From assembly GCF_030209355.1 (NCBI RefSeq), contig NZ_JARVSF010000027.1, positions 124,001-188,000 of the forward strand: a stretch of 64,000 nucleotides of DNA. Reading direction: 5' to 3'. Positions 41,526 through 49,772 of this stretch are shown here, in pieces. This DNA is from Pseudarthrobacter sp. fls2-241-R2A-127 (GTDB taxonomy: Bacteria; Actinomycetota; Actinomycetes; Actinomycetales; Micrococcaceae). The notes beneath the pieces were generated by a model. It was not told the origin of the DNA. It did not search any database and saw only the letters and a program-made list of their open reading frames with translations. The first letter of the stretch is position 1; every line of letters begins with the position of its first letter. The translations under genes were made by a program, and so were the position numbers.

Positions 41526-42485
41526 TCACCCGTTACTGACAAAGCCTGCTGCGTAAGGGTGGTCCCGGCGGGCCGTGCGGAGGTGCCGTTTGATGATTCC
41601 CGTCGCTCGTTCAAAGCCGTCGCGGACGTCGGCTTTACCGAAGACAATGACTGTCCACCCAGCTGCTTCGAACGCTTTGTCCCGCCGCCGGTCGCTGAAC
41701 TGCTGGGCTTCGAGAAGGTGATGCCCGCCGTCGTACTGCATTGCCAGCTGGCGGTAACGGTAACCAAGGTCGGCGGTTGGAGAGGCTGGATCACCCGGCC
41801 GAAGTGCGAGTTGCAGGTCGGGCTCCGGCAGGTTCGCGTCCAACATGGCTAGCCGCAGTAGGGATTCGGGTGCGGAATCAGCACCCACCCGCATCAGCTC
41901 CAGTGCCTCCCGGGCGCGGACGATGCCTTGAAGATTGGGGTGGCGTTCCACCAAGGTGCGGAGCCCCTCCAAGGTGTCGTAAGGCTCAGATCTGTCCTCG
42001 AAATGGGCCCGAGGGATGCGAATGATCTGATCTCCGAGGCAGACCAAGTCGGCCAGCGACAGCCGGCGGGCCAAGTCGAGCCATGTCCGCGAACGAGTAC
42101 TCATTCGGATGCCCTCCACAATCTCAATCTCGTCCTCCGATGCGATGACGTTGTGTGGAATCACACCCCTGCGGCGGACTTGAGGTAACTGTTTCGGTTT
42201 ACTCAAATGCAATTCCGTTGAGTCGGACAGCCATGGCGGCAGCAGTTGGCAATGCAGACGCGCGGCTGTGACGTGCGAAATCCAAGCTCCCGGCGAAACT
42301 TCGGACAGGGCTCGTGCAGCGTCCTCCAACTCGAATCTCCACGCCGACGGGCGGTACAACCCTCTACTCACATGGACTACGTCGTTCCTTCGCAACCTGC
42401 TTGGAGTCAAGCCTGCAGCCATCGCGGAAGTGAATGTGAACGGGGCACCTGCCAGGTGAGTGGGCAGTCCAGTACGACTATGCAT
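41526..42485 (-). CDS. AbiEi-like/DUF559 protein (Vsr-fold endonuclease-like)
   Basis: This 319-residue protein has an N-terminal winged-helix part like the AbiEi antitoxin domain (AGLTPSRLRRNDVVHVSRGLYRP, about 29-51) and a C-terminal DUF559 domain of the Vsr/restriction-endonuclease fold (DLGYRYRQLAMQYDGGHHL, about 239-257, then RDKAFEAAGWTVIVFGKAD). The Asp and the QYDG strand match the active-site pattern, but Gln stands where Glu is common. No toxin gene lies beside it, so a toxin-antitoxin role is doubtful. CAGAAT 6 nt before ATG 42485 suggests a leaderless mRNA. Repeat arrays flank it on both sides. Function is not known. Confidence 0.78.
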   Translation of the reverse strand: MHSRTGLPTHLAGAPFTFTSAMAAGLTPSRLRRNDVVHVSRGLYRPSAWRFELEDAARALSEVSPGAWISHVTAARLHCQLLPPWLSDSTELHLSKPKQLPQVRRRGVIPHNVIASEDEIEIVEGIRMSTRSRTWLDLARRLSLADLVCLGDQIIRIPRAHFEDRSEPYDTLEGLRTLVERHPNLQGIVRAREALELMRVGADSAPESLLRLAMLDANLPEPDLQLALRPGDPASPTADLGYRYRQLAMQYDGGHHLLEAQQFSDRRRDKAFEAAGWTVIVFGKADVRDGFERATGIIKRHLRTARRDHPYAAGFVSNG

Positions 42486-42491
42486 GCTGGC

Positions 42492-42497
42492 ATTCTG
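42492..42497 (-). promoter_or_regulatory. -10 box (CAGAAT) of the leaderless DUF559 gene
   Basis: CAGAAT on the minus strand ends 6 nt before ATG 42485. Confidence 0.4.
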
Positions 42498-42524
42498 GCT
42501 TAGCCGGCGTTAACTCCGCAGAAG

Positions 42525-42533
42525 TTATCCACA
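42525..42533. promoter_or_regulatory. DnaA-box 9-mer (TTATCCACA) upstream of the DUF559 gene
   Basis: TTATCCACA on the plus strand is an exact match to the strong DnaA-box consensus known from E. coli. It lies 28 bp upstream of the candidate -10 box, near the -35 region, and 18 bp from the right repeat array. A single box is not an origin; regulation by DnaA or chance are both possible. Confidence 0.4.
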
Positions 42534-42550
42534 GGTCACTGTTGGAAATC

Positions 42551-42705
42551 GGCGGGTGGTGGTGGGGCGTTGGGGGGATGGCGGCGGGTGGTGGTGGGGC
42601 GTTGGGGGGATGGCAGCGGAAGGTGGTGGGGCGTTGGGGGGGGAAGGCGGCGGGTGGTGGTGGGGCGTTGGGGGGGAAGACGGCGGAAGGTGATGGCGCG
42701 TTGGG
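42551..42705. repeat. Tandem ~32-bp repeat array, right of the DUF559 gene, inverted
   Basis: Five units start at 42551, 42583, 42615, 42649 and 42682 (steps of 32, 32, 34 and 33 bp). Each carries GGyGGGTGGTGGTGGGGCG or its variant GGCGGAAGGTGATGGCGCG, then TTGGGGGG. Read on the minus strand the last unit opens CGCGCCATCACCTTCC, matching unit 1 of the left array. The array abuts the stop of fhs (42712). The strand is strongly G-rich, so G-quadruplex formation is possible. Confidence 0.85.
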
Positions 42706-42711
42706 GTCCGT

Positions 42712-44388
42712 TTAGGTGAGGCCTACGGGGTTGCCGTCGTCGTCCACGTCCATCCGGAGGGCTGCCGGCACAGCGGGGAGGCCAGGCATGGTCATCACGG
42801 CACCAGTCAGCGCAACGATGAAGCCCGCCCCGGTCTTGGGCAGCAGGTCGCGGACGTGGACGGTGAAGCCCTTGGGGGCGCCCAGCCGGGAGGCGTCATC
42901 GGTGAAGGAGTACTGCGTCTTGGCCATGCACACGGGCAGCGAACTCCACCCGTTCCGTTCGATATCGGCCAGGCGTTTCAACGCCGGCACGGAGAAGTCC
43001 ACCCCGTCCGCCCCATAGATCTCCTGGGCAATGGTTCGGATCTTGTCCTCCACCGGCAGGTCCAGCGGGTACAAGTGCCGGAAGCTGCCGGGAGCGTCCA
43101 CCGCCTGCGCCACCAGCGCCGCGAGCTCGTCGCCGCCGTCGCCTCCGCCGCCCCGGCCCCAGACGTCGGCAACAGCGGCACGCACACCCTCCGCGGCGCA
43201 CCAGGCCAGCAGCCAATCCAGTTCCTCCTGCGAATCGGACGAGAACTTGTTGATGGCCACCACCGGGGTGACCCCGAACTTCTCCACGTTGCGGACATGC
43301 CGGCGCAGGTTCGCCGCGCCGGCCTCAAGCGCGGCCAGGTCCGGGCGGGTCAACGAGTCCTTGGCCACGCCACCTTGCATCTTGAGGGCCCGGACCGTAG
43401 CCACCACCACGACGGCGGAGGGCGCCAGGCCGCCGTACCTGGCCTTGATGTCCATGAACTTCTCGGCCCCCAGGTCGGCACCGAAACCGGCTTCCGTCAC
43501 CACGAGGTCCGCCAGCCGCCGGGCGGTCTGGGTGGCGATGAGCGAATTGCAGCCGTGCGCGATATTGGCGAACGGGCCGCCGTGCACCAGCGCAGGAGTC
43601 CCCGCGATGGTCTGCACCAGGTTGGGCTTGACCGCCTCCTTCAAAAGCAGCGTCAAGGCACCCTCCACGCCCAGGTCCGCCACCGTCACCGGGGCCCGGT
43701 CGTAGGTGTAGCCGAACGTGATCCGGCCCAGCCGCGTCCGCAAATCCGTCAGGTCCTTGGCCAGGCAAAAAACGGCCATGACCTCGGACGCCACCGTGAT
43801 ATCGAACCCGTCCTGGCGCGGGACGCCCTGCGAGGGGCCGCCTAAGCCAATCACCACTTCCCGCAGGGCGCGGTCGTTCATGTCCAGGACGCGCTTGAAG
43901 GTCATCCGGCGCGGATCGATGTTCAAGGCGTTGCCCTGGTAGATGTGGTTATCCACCAACGCCATGAGTGCGTTGTTGGCCGAGGTGATGGCATGGAAGT
44001 CGCCGGTGAAGTGCAGGTTGATCTCGTCCATGGGCAACACCTGGGACAGCCCGCCGCCCGTGGCGCCGCCCTTCATGCCCAGGACGGGACCCAGCGAAGG
44101 CTCCCGCAGGGCAATCATCACCTTGTGCCCGGCGCGTGCCAGGGAGTCCGCCAGCCCCACGGTGGTGGTGGACTTCCCCTCGCCGGCTGGGGTGGGGGAC
44201 ATGGCGGACACCAGCACCACTTTGCCGTGCGGTTCTGGCGCCGCAAGCCGGGCCGGATCAATCTTCGCCTTGTAGCGCCCGTACAGTTCCAGGGCGTCGG
44301 CGTTGATCCCGGCCGCAGCAGCGATCTCCCCGATGGGCCGGATCCGGGCAGCGCGGGCAATCTCAAGATCCGAAGGGAGACCAGACAT
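42712..44388 (-). CDS. fhs: Formate-tetrahydrofolate ligase
   Basis: Fhs makes 10-formyltetrahydrofolate from formate, ATP and tetrahydrofolate for purine and fMet synthesis. Of two adjacent ATGs I choose 44388, five bases after AAGGA; 44391 is only two bases away. The 558 residues show the ATP-binding SPTPAGEGKSTTTVGLADSL (about 63-82), KGGATGGGLSQVLPMDEINL, the block HGGPFANIAHGCNS and a late PVCMAKTQYSFTDD, all family hallmarks. It is a single gene; its 3' end meets the G-rich repeat array. Confidence 0.96.
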   Translation of the reverse strand: MSGLPSDLEIARAARIRPIGEIAAAAGINADALELYGRYKAKIDPARLAAPEPHGKVVLVSAMSPTPAGEGKSTTTVGLADSLARAGHKVMIALREPSLGPVLGMKGGATGGGLSQVLPMDEINLHFTGDFHAITSANNALMALVDNHIYQGNALNIDPRRMTFKRVLDMNDRALREVVIGLGGPSQGVPRQDGFDITVASEVMAVFCLAKDLTDLRTRLGRITFGYTYDRAPVTVADLGVEGALTLLLKEAVKPNLVQTIAGTPALVHGGPFANIAHGCNSLIATQTARRLADLVVTEAGFGADLGAEKFMDIKARYGGLAPSAVVVVATVRALKMQGGVAKDSLTRPDLAALEAGAANLRRHVRNVEKFGVTPVVAINKFSSDSQEELDWLLAWCAAEGVRAAVADVWGRGGGGDGGDELAALVAQAVDAPGSFRHLYPLDLPVEDKIRTIAQEIYGADGVDFSVPALKRLADIERNGWSSLPVCMAKTQYSFTDDASRLGAPKGFTVHVRDLLPKTGAGFIVALTGAVMTMPGLPAVPAALRMDVDDDGNPVGLT

Positions 44389-44508
44389 CATAGTCCTTTC
44401 CTGTACCGGCCGGCGCCGGACACCTGCCCCTAAGCTAACAGCACCCGGGCCGGCTCCGGGGGAACAGCCGTCAGCGGAAGCGGCTGTCGACGCAGGAACG
44501 GAAGGTGG

Positions 44509-45774
44509 TCAGGAGGCGGGCACGGCGGGGGCGAGGCGGTGCCCGGAGTAATGGTCGACGGCGGCGTGGTAGCTTTCGAGCGTGATGGCCGCTGTGCGCT
44601 GCCAGCCGGAGCTCTGGGCACGGATGGCGGCTGCCCGGCCAAGGTCTTCGCGGGTCGCGGGGTCGTCGTACAGGGCTTCGAGTGCATCCGCCCAGTCCGC
44701 CGCGTGGTGCCCGTCCACCAGCAGCCCGGTCCGGCCGTGGAAGATGGCCCGCGACAGTCCGCCCACCCGGGTGGCGACCACGGGCGTGCCGCAGGCCTGG
44801 GCCTCAAGCGCCACCAGCCCAAAGGATTCACTGAAGGAAGGCATCACCACCACGTCCGCCGCGCGGAACCAGGATGCGAGCTCAGGTGCCTTCACCGGCG
44901 GAAGCTGGGTGACGACGTCGTCCATTCCCGCCTCCGCAACCAGGCACCGCAGGTTGAATTCCTTGTTGCCGCTCAAGGCACCCAGGATGGTGACCCGAAG
45001 GTCGATGTCCGGGCGGCGTTTCCGCAGCAGCGCCGCGGCCTTGACCAGGACCTGCGGACCTTTGAGCCGTTGGATCCGGCCGGCGAACACCAAATGGAAG
45101 GTGTCGGGGCTGACGCCGTGCTGCGCCCTGGACCGTGCCCGGAACGCCGGGGTGAAGGTGCTCAGGTCCACCCCGGGCGGCGCGATGTCGATCTGGTCAT
45201 AGGAAGCACCGTAGTGGGACACGAGTTCGGCGGCCTCGGAACTGGTGTTGGCGATGAGCCTGGCCGCGCCCTCCACGATGCGGTGCTCACCGAGTTCGCG
45301 CCGGCGGGGTTCGGGCTGTTCGCCGGACTCCAGCAGCAGGTTCTTCACCTTGGCCATGGTGTGCATGGTGTGCACCAGCGGAACGTCCCAGAGCCGTGAC
45401 AGCTCCAGCCCGGCGACCCCGGACACCCAGTAGTGCGAATGGATGACGTCGTACCGGCCATGCGGCTGGCGGCGGCGGATCTGTTCGATTTCCGCCACCA
45501 TGGCGTGCAGCAGCCCGGGAAGCTCCTCTTTGGCGACCTTGGTGGGCGGCCCTGCCATGACATTGTGGACGCACACGCCCGGATCCGGATGTTCGACGGC
45601 GGGCTGGTCGGCGGAGGTGGCGCGCGTGAAGATCTCCACCTCAACACCCGCTTCTGCCAGTGCCGAGGCCAGTTCACGGATGTAGACGTTCATCCCGCCG
45701 GCGTCACCTGAGCCCGGCTGTTCCATGGGCGAGGTGTGGAGGGAGAGCAAAGCGACCCTGCGGATCAGTGCCAC
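44509..45774 (-). CDS. mshA: D-inositol-3-phosphate glycosyltransferase (mycothiol)
   Basis: MshA joins UDP-GlcNAc to inositol-3-phosphate, the first step of mycothiol, the actinobacterial thiol. The frame runs to 45825, but GTG 45774 has a perfect AGGAGG four bases upstream and gives 421 residues. The GT4 GT-B fold shows HTSPMEQPGSGDAGGMNVYI near the N-terminus, FAGRIQRLKGPQVLVKAAAL in the C-domain and the E-x7-E stretch SESFGLVALEAQACGTPVV. Ino1 (40238-41323) makes its acceptor and GlmS/GlmM feed its donor, so substrates for the step are encoded within 25 kb. Confidence 0.95.
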   Translation of the reverse strand: MALIRRVALLSLHTSPMEQPGSGDAGGMNVYIRELASALAEAGVEVEIFTRATSADQPAVEHPDPGVCVHNVMAGPPTKVAKEELPGLLHAMVAEIEQIRRRQPHGRYDVIHSHYWVSGVAGLELSRLWDVPLVHTMHTMAKVKNLLLESGEQPEPRRRELGEHRIVEGAARLIANTSSEAAELVSHYGASYDQIDIAPPGVDLSTFTPAFRARSRAQHGVSPDTFHLVFAGRIQRLKGPQVLVKAAALLRKRRPDIDLRVTILGALSGNKEFNLRCLVAEAGMDDVVTQLPPVKAPELASWFRAADVVVMPSFSESFGLVALEAQACGTPVVATRVGGLSRAIFHGRTGLLVDGHHAADWADALEALYDDPATREDLGRAAAIRAQSSGWQRTAAITLESYHAAVDHYSGHRLAPAVPAS

Positions 45775-45838
45775 GGGACCTCCTTCCGGCCACCGGCGCG
45801 CGTCAGCGGAGCCGGTCGAGTGCACATCCGATAAAACA

Positions 45839-47293
45839 TTACTCCTTCACCCAACGCCCACTGCCCGCCCAGATCTTCCCCAGCGCCGGAAACGCCTGCT
45901 CGTAGCCGGCCAGCAGACTGGCGGCCAGCTCCGTGGAAGCCACAAGCGGGTGCCCGGCGAAGGCCTGCAGGGCGGCGTCCCGGTTGCCCTCGGCTGCGGC
46001 CTGGACGGTGAGCCGCTCCACGTCCTTGACCTGCCGGAGGAGTTCAAGTTGCGGTCCGGCGGGCGCTTGCTGGGGCATCGGGAGGGCGCCGGCGGGGGTG
46101 ACGGTGCAGGGAACCTCGACGACGGCGTCCAAGGGCAGGCCGGGGATGGCCGGTTGGGCAATGCCGGGGACAGCCGGGGCCGGCAAGGGAGCGTGCCGTT
46201 CCGGGGACGCATCGGCGGATTGCCCGGCCGGCGGGAGGGCGTTGCGGGTGTTGAGGATCAGCTGGGTGTCCCCGCCGCCGGCGAGGGCGCGCATGGCTGC
46301 CAGGGCAACACGCTCGTAGCCGCCGCCGGCAAGGTCTTCCTCGTTCCGGCGCTCGCCGGCACCCCGGGCTTCGGCCAGGTACCCCTCTTCACGGGACCGG
46401 CGCGCTTCCTCCCACAGCCGGTAGGCGTCCGGGCCGGCCGCTGCCAGCCGGGGATACAGGTCCTGCTGCTGGCCGTGGATGGCCTCACCCCGGGTCTGTT
46501 CCATGGCCAGCATTGCCTGCCGGGCGGCGTCGTGCCGGTAGTAGTAATACAGGTACTCGTTCGGCAGCAGCCCCAGGCCGGCCAGGAAAGGCTGCGGGAA
46601 CAGCCTGCCCTCTTCGAACGACTGCAGGGCAGCGGCGTTGGCCAGCAGGGCGGGCAGCACATCCCGGCCGCCGGACTCCAGCCGGTACAGCCAGCCCAGG
46701 TGGTTCAACCCGAAGTAGCCCACGCCGTCGAGCCTTCCCGCCGGCAAGGAAACCCCTGCCGCTGCTGCTGCCCGCTGCACCAGGCCGCCGGCTGAATCGC
46801 AAATTCCGATGACACGCTGCCCCAGCACCGGGAGCAGCGCCTCCGTGACCATCCCTGCCGGATTGGTGAAATTAATCAGCCACGCGTCGGGGCAGTGTTC
46901 GCGCATCAGCCGGGCCAGGTCCAGCATGGGCGGGATGGTCCGCAGGGCATAGGAAATCCCGCCGGCGCCCGTGGTCTCCTGGCCCAGCAGCCCGAGGCGC
47001 TGGGGTACTTTTTCGTCGGCGATCCGGCCCGCCGTTCCGCCCGGCCGGATCGCGGCGAACACCATGGCGGTGCCGGCCAGGGCGCCGGCAAGATCGGTGG
47101 TGGAGTGAACGGGAAGCCGGGCACCGTGTCCGCCGGGCATACTGCCCAGGACCGTGGTGATGGCCTTGAGCCGGGCAGGGTCGACGTCGTACAACACCAC
47201 CTCGGTGACCAGCCCGGAGAAGCGGCCGGAGGTCAGTGCCCGGTATATCAAGGGCACGCGAAAACCCCCGCCGCCCGCAATCAGAAGCCGCAT
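45839..47293 (-). CDS. Family 4 glycosidase (6-phospho-beta-glucosidase-like)
   Basis: GH4 enzymes use NAD and a metal to cleave phosphorylated or free glycosides by an oxidation-elimination route. ATG 47293 gives 484 residues: Rossmann start MRLLIAGGGGFRVPLIYRAL, then the NFTNPAGMV, IGICDSAGG (metal-binding Cys) and GLNHLGWLY (His) motifs, and LPNEYLYYYY. The usual CN-x-P after the Cys is CDSAGG here. TAGACT ends 7 nt before the ATG (leaderless). It is divergent from a PfkB kinase, suggesting a small sugar-use module without its own transporter. Confidence 0.88.
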   Translation of the reverse strand: MRLLIAGGGGFRVPLIYRALTSGRFSGLVTEVVLYDVDPARLKAITTVLGSMPGGHGARLPVHSTTDLAGALAGTAMVFAAIRPGGTAGRIADEKVPQRLGLLGQETTGAGGISYALRTIPPMLDLARLMREHCPDAWLINFTNPAGMVTEALLPVLGQRVIGICDSAGGLVQRAAAAAGVSLPAGRLDGVGYFGLNHLGWLYRLESGGRDVLPALLANAAALQSFEEGRLFPQPFLAGLGLLPNEYLYYYYRHDAARQAMLAMEQTRGEAIHGQQQDLYPRLAAAGPDAYRLWEEARRSREEGYLAEARGAGERRNEEDLAGGGYERVALAAMRALAGGGDTQLILNTRNALPPAGQSADASPERHAPLPAPAVPGIAQPAIPGLPLDAVVEVPCTVTPAGALPMPQQAPAGPQLELLRQVKDVERLTVQAAAEGNRDAALQAFAGHPLVASTELAASLLAGYEQAFPALGKIWAGSGRWVKE

Positions 47294-47300
47294 ACCATGC

Positions 47301-47306
47301 AGTCTA
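47301..47306 (-). promoter_or_regulatory. -10 box (TAGACT) of the leaderless GH4 gene
   Basis: TAGACT on the minus strand ends 7 nt before ATG 47293. Confidence 0.55.
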
Positions 47307-47371
47307 GGACCCGGGCCGGACAGCTTGTCCACACCGTCCTTGCGCCCCTACCGCAGCATGGCGCCACGGCG

Positions 47372-47377
47372 TATTGT
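47372..47377 (+). promoter_or_regulatory. -10 box (TATTGT) of the leaderless PfkB-family gene
   Basis: TATTGT ends 7 nt before ATG 47385; the divergent GH4 -10 box is 66 bp away, so the two promoters share one short region. Confidence 0.55.
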
Positions 47378-47384
47378 GCCGAAC

Positions 47385-48476
47385 ATGGACGCGATTCCCG
47401 CACGCCCGTTCGACCCCCTGGCCGCAGTCCGTTCACCCGTCGAGCCGGGATTCGATCTTTTGCTGGCCGGAACCGTCTTCCAGGACATCATCTTCACCGG
47501 CCTGCCACACGGGCCGCAGCCCGGCACGGAAGTCTGGAGCGACGGCATGGGCAGCTGTCCCGGCGGGGTGGCGAACCAGGCCATCGCCGCCGCCAGGCTG
47601 GGCCTCCGCACCGGGTTGGCGGCAGCATTCGGCGATGACGGGTACGGCGATTTCAACTGGAAGATCCTGTCCAGCCAGGAACATGTGGACCTCAGCCTCT
47701 CCCGCCGCGTCCCCGGCTGGCATTCCCCGGTGACGGTATCCCTGTGCGTGGACCAGGACCGCTCAATGGTCACGCATGGGCATTCCGCGCCGGTGACCAA
47801 CTCCGAGCTGATCGGAGACCCTCCCCGGGCGCTCGCCGGCATCGCGGAGCTGGGCGTGGAAGTTGAACCATGGGCCGAGGCAGCCCATGCGGCCGGAATA
47901 AAGCTGTTCGGTGACGTGGGCTGGGATCCCAGCGGGGAGTGGGCGCCGGTGCGGCTCGAGAACCTGCAGTACTTCCACGCGTTCCTGCCCAACCAGCGCG
48001 AGGCCATGGCGCTCACCGGGAAGGACAACCCCTGGAGTGCCCTCTACGCGCTGGCAGACCGGGTTCCGGTCGCCGTGGTGACGCTCGGGGCCCAGGGCGC
48101 GATGGCGGTGGATTCTCTCACCGGAGAGGAGGAATGGGTGCCCTCCCTTCCGGTCAAGGCACATGATCCCACCGGGGCCGGCGACTGCTTCGACGCAGCG
48201 TTCATCGTGGGTACCCTGGCCGGCTGGCCGCTGGGGGACCGGCTGCGGTTTGCCAACCTGTGTGCCTCACTGGCGGTCCAGGAGGTGGGCGGTTCGCTGG
48301 CGGCCCCGGGCTGGGGGGACATCGCCGACTGGTGGAAACGCGCCAACGCCCGCCCCGAACGGCAGACAAGCCAGTGGCTTCGGCGGTTCGGCTTCCTCGC
48401 GGAGATCGTCCAGGATGTTCCGCTCGCTGCCCAGCGCAGGGCGGCCGCCACTATCGCGCATCTGTCGGACGCCTGA
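47385..48476 (+). CDS. PfkB-family carbohydrate kinase
   Basis: ATG 47385 gives 363 residues. The ribokinase-fold marks are the first PfkB signature GSCPGGVANQAIAAARLG (about 51-68) and the second, HDPTGAGDCFDAAFIVGTL, around residue 262 with catalytic Asp 266. It also has VVTLGAQGAMAVDS. The substrate cannot be read from sequence; the divergent GH4 glycosidase suggests a sugar released from a glycoside. The ~40-residue C-terminal extension (TSQWLRRFGFLAEIVQD) is beyond the domain. Confidence 0.88.
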   Translation: MDAIPARPFDPLAAVRSPVEPGFDLLLAGTVFQDIIFTGLPHGPQPGTEVWSDGMGSCPGGVANQAIAAARLGLRTGLAAAFGDDGYGDFNWKILSSQEHVDLSLSRRVPGWHSPVTVSLCVDQDRSMVTHGHSAPVTNSELIGDPPRALAGIAELGVEVEPWAEAAHAAGIKLFGDVGWDPSGEWAPVRLENLQYFHAFLPNQREAMALTGKDNPWSALYALADRVPVAVVTLGAQGAMAVDSLTGEEEWVPSLPVKAHDPTGAGDCFDAAFIVGTLAGWPLGDRLRFANLCASLAVQEVGGSLAAPGWGDIADWWKRANARPERQTSQWLRRFGFLAEIVQDVPLAAQRRAAATIAHLSDA

Positions 48477-48520
48477 GGCGCCCAGGCTGCAGCCGATTAT
48501 TCGGCGCGAAGTGCCCGCAC

Positions 48521-48526
48521 TAGAAT
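48521..48526 (+). promoter_or_regulatory. -10 box (TAGAAT) of the leaderless alr-tsa operon
   Basis: TAGAAT ends exactly 7 nt before GTG 48534. Confidence 0.65.
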
Positions 48527-48533
48527 CACTTAG

Positions 48534-49772
48534 GTGACTTACCCCGCAACAACCGGTGAATTCAGTGCTGCCTCCGGGCCGGACCCCCGCCACGAACGGT
48601 CCGCCGTGATCGACCTGGACGCCATCCGGCACAACGTCCGCCGGCTGGCCGGCGCCGCTTCCCCTGCGAAAGTCATGGCCGTGGTCAAGGCTGACGCTTA
48701 CGGGCACGGCGCCGTACCCGTGGCCCGCGCGGCCGTGCAAGCGGGCGCGTCCTGGCTGGGGGTAGCCCACATTTCCGAGGCCCTCGCGCTCCGGGCTGCC
48801 GGCATCGACGCGCCGCTGCTTGCCTGGCTGCACACCACCGACAGCAACTTCGGCGCCGCCGTTGCCGCCGGCGTCGACATTGGCTGCTCCGGGTGGGAAC
48901 TGGAACGGATCGTTGCCGCCGCCCGCGAGCAGGAGCGCCCCGCCCGGGTGCACCTCAAGGTGGACACCGGCCTGGGGCGCAACGGCGCCACCCCCGAAGC
49001 CTGGGACCGGCTGGTGGGCGAAGCCGTGGAGTACCAGGACCAGGGGCTGCTGCGTGTGGTGGGAATCTTCTCCCACCTGGCCGTGGCCGATGAGCCGGAC
49101 CGCCCTGAAACCGACGACCAGTTGGCGGCGTTCCGGGAAGCGCTGGCCATTGCCGAGGACGCGGGCGTGGACCCGGAAGTCCGGCACCTGGCCAACACCC
49201 CCGCCACCTTGTCCCGGCCGGACACCCACTTTGACCTGGTGCGGGTTGGCCTGGGCATCTATGGGCTGTCGCCGTTCGAGGGGCAGACGTCGGCGGAGCT
49301 TGGCCTCCGCCCTGCCATGACGCTGCGTACCCTGGTGTCACAATGCAAGCGGGTCCCCGCCGGGCAGGGGGTTTCCTACGGCCTCCACTACCGGACCAGG
49401 GAGGCCAGCACCCTGGCGTTGATTCCGCTGGGGTACGCCGACGGTGTCCCGCGCGTCGCCACCGGAGGTCCCGTCCGCGTCGCCGGAAAGACCTACCCCG
49501 TGGTGGGCCGGATCGCCATGGACCAGATGGTCATCGACCTCGGGCCCGAAGCACCCGGCGGGGCGCTGCAGGGCGCGGAAGCCGAGCTCTTCGGGGAGGG
49601 TGCCGACGGCGGCCCCACAGTTGACGACTGGGCGCGCGCCGCCGGGACCATCAACTACGAAGTAGTTACCAGGATCAGCCCCCGGGTTCCGCGCCGCTTC
49701 ATCAACGAGGACCAGCCGGCCGGCAGCACCAACGGCCTGGCTGGCGTACCCGGTGCGGCGGGAGCGGCATGA
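48534..49772 (+). CDS. alr: Alanine racemase
   Basis: Alr makes D-alanine for peptidoglycan using pyridoxal phosphate. The 412 residues show AVIDLDAIRHNVRRL and VMAVVKADAYGHG with the PLP Lys near residue 52, then HLKVDTGLGRNG, ANTPATL and the late GQGVSYGLHY with the second catalytic Tyr. The start is GTG 48534, leaderless. ATGA at 49769-49772 couples it to tsaE. The C-terminal ~25 residues (PAGSTNGLAGVPGAAGAA) are low complexity. Confidence 0.96.
   Translation: MTYPATTGEFSAASGPDPRHERSAVIDLDAIRHNVRRLAGAASPAKVMAVVKADAYGHGAVPVARAAVQAGASWLGVAHISEALALRAAGIDAPLLAWLHTTDSNFGAAVAAGVDIGCSGWELERIVAAAREQERPARVHLKVDTGLGRNGATPEAWDRLVGEAVEYQDQGLLRVVGIFSHLAVADEPDRPETDDQLAAFREALAIAEDAGVDPEVRHLANTPATLSRPDTHFDLVRVGLGIYGLSPFEGQTSAELGLRPAMTLRTLVSQCKRVPAGQGVSYGLHYRTREASTLALIPLGYADGVPRVATGGPVRVAGKTYPVVGRIAMDQMVIDLGPEAPGGALQGAEAELFGEGADGGPTVDDWARAAGTINYEVVTRISPRVPRRFINEDQPAGSTNGLAGVPGAAGAA

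Noticed and set aside
42523..42705. DnaA box plus repeats as a replication origin
   Set aside because: Only one box is present, no dnaA/dnaN genes or AT-rich unwinding region are near, and the repeats are GC-rich and unrelated to DnaA boxes.
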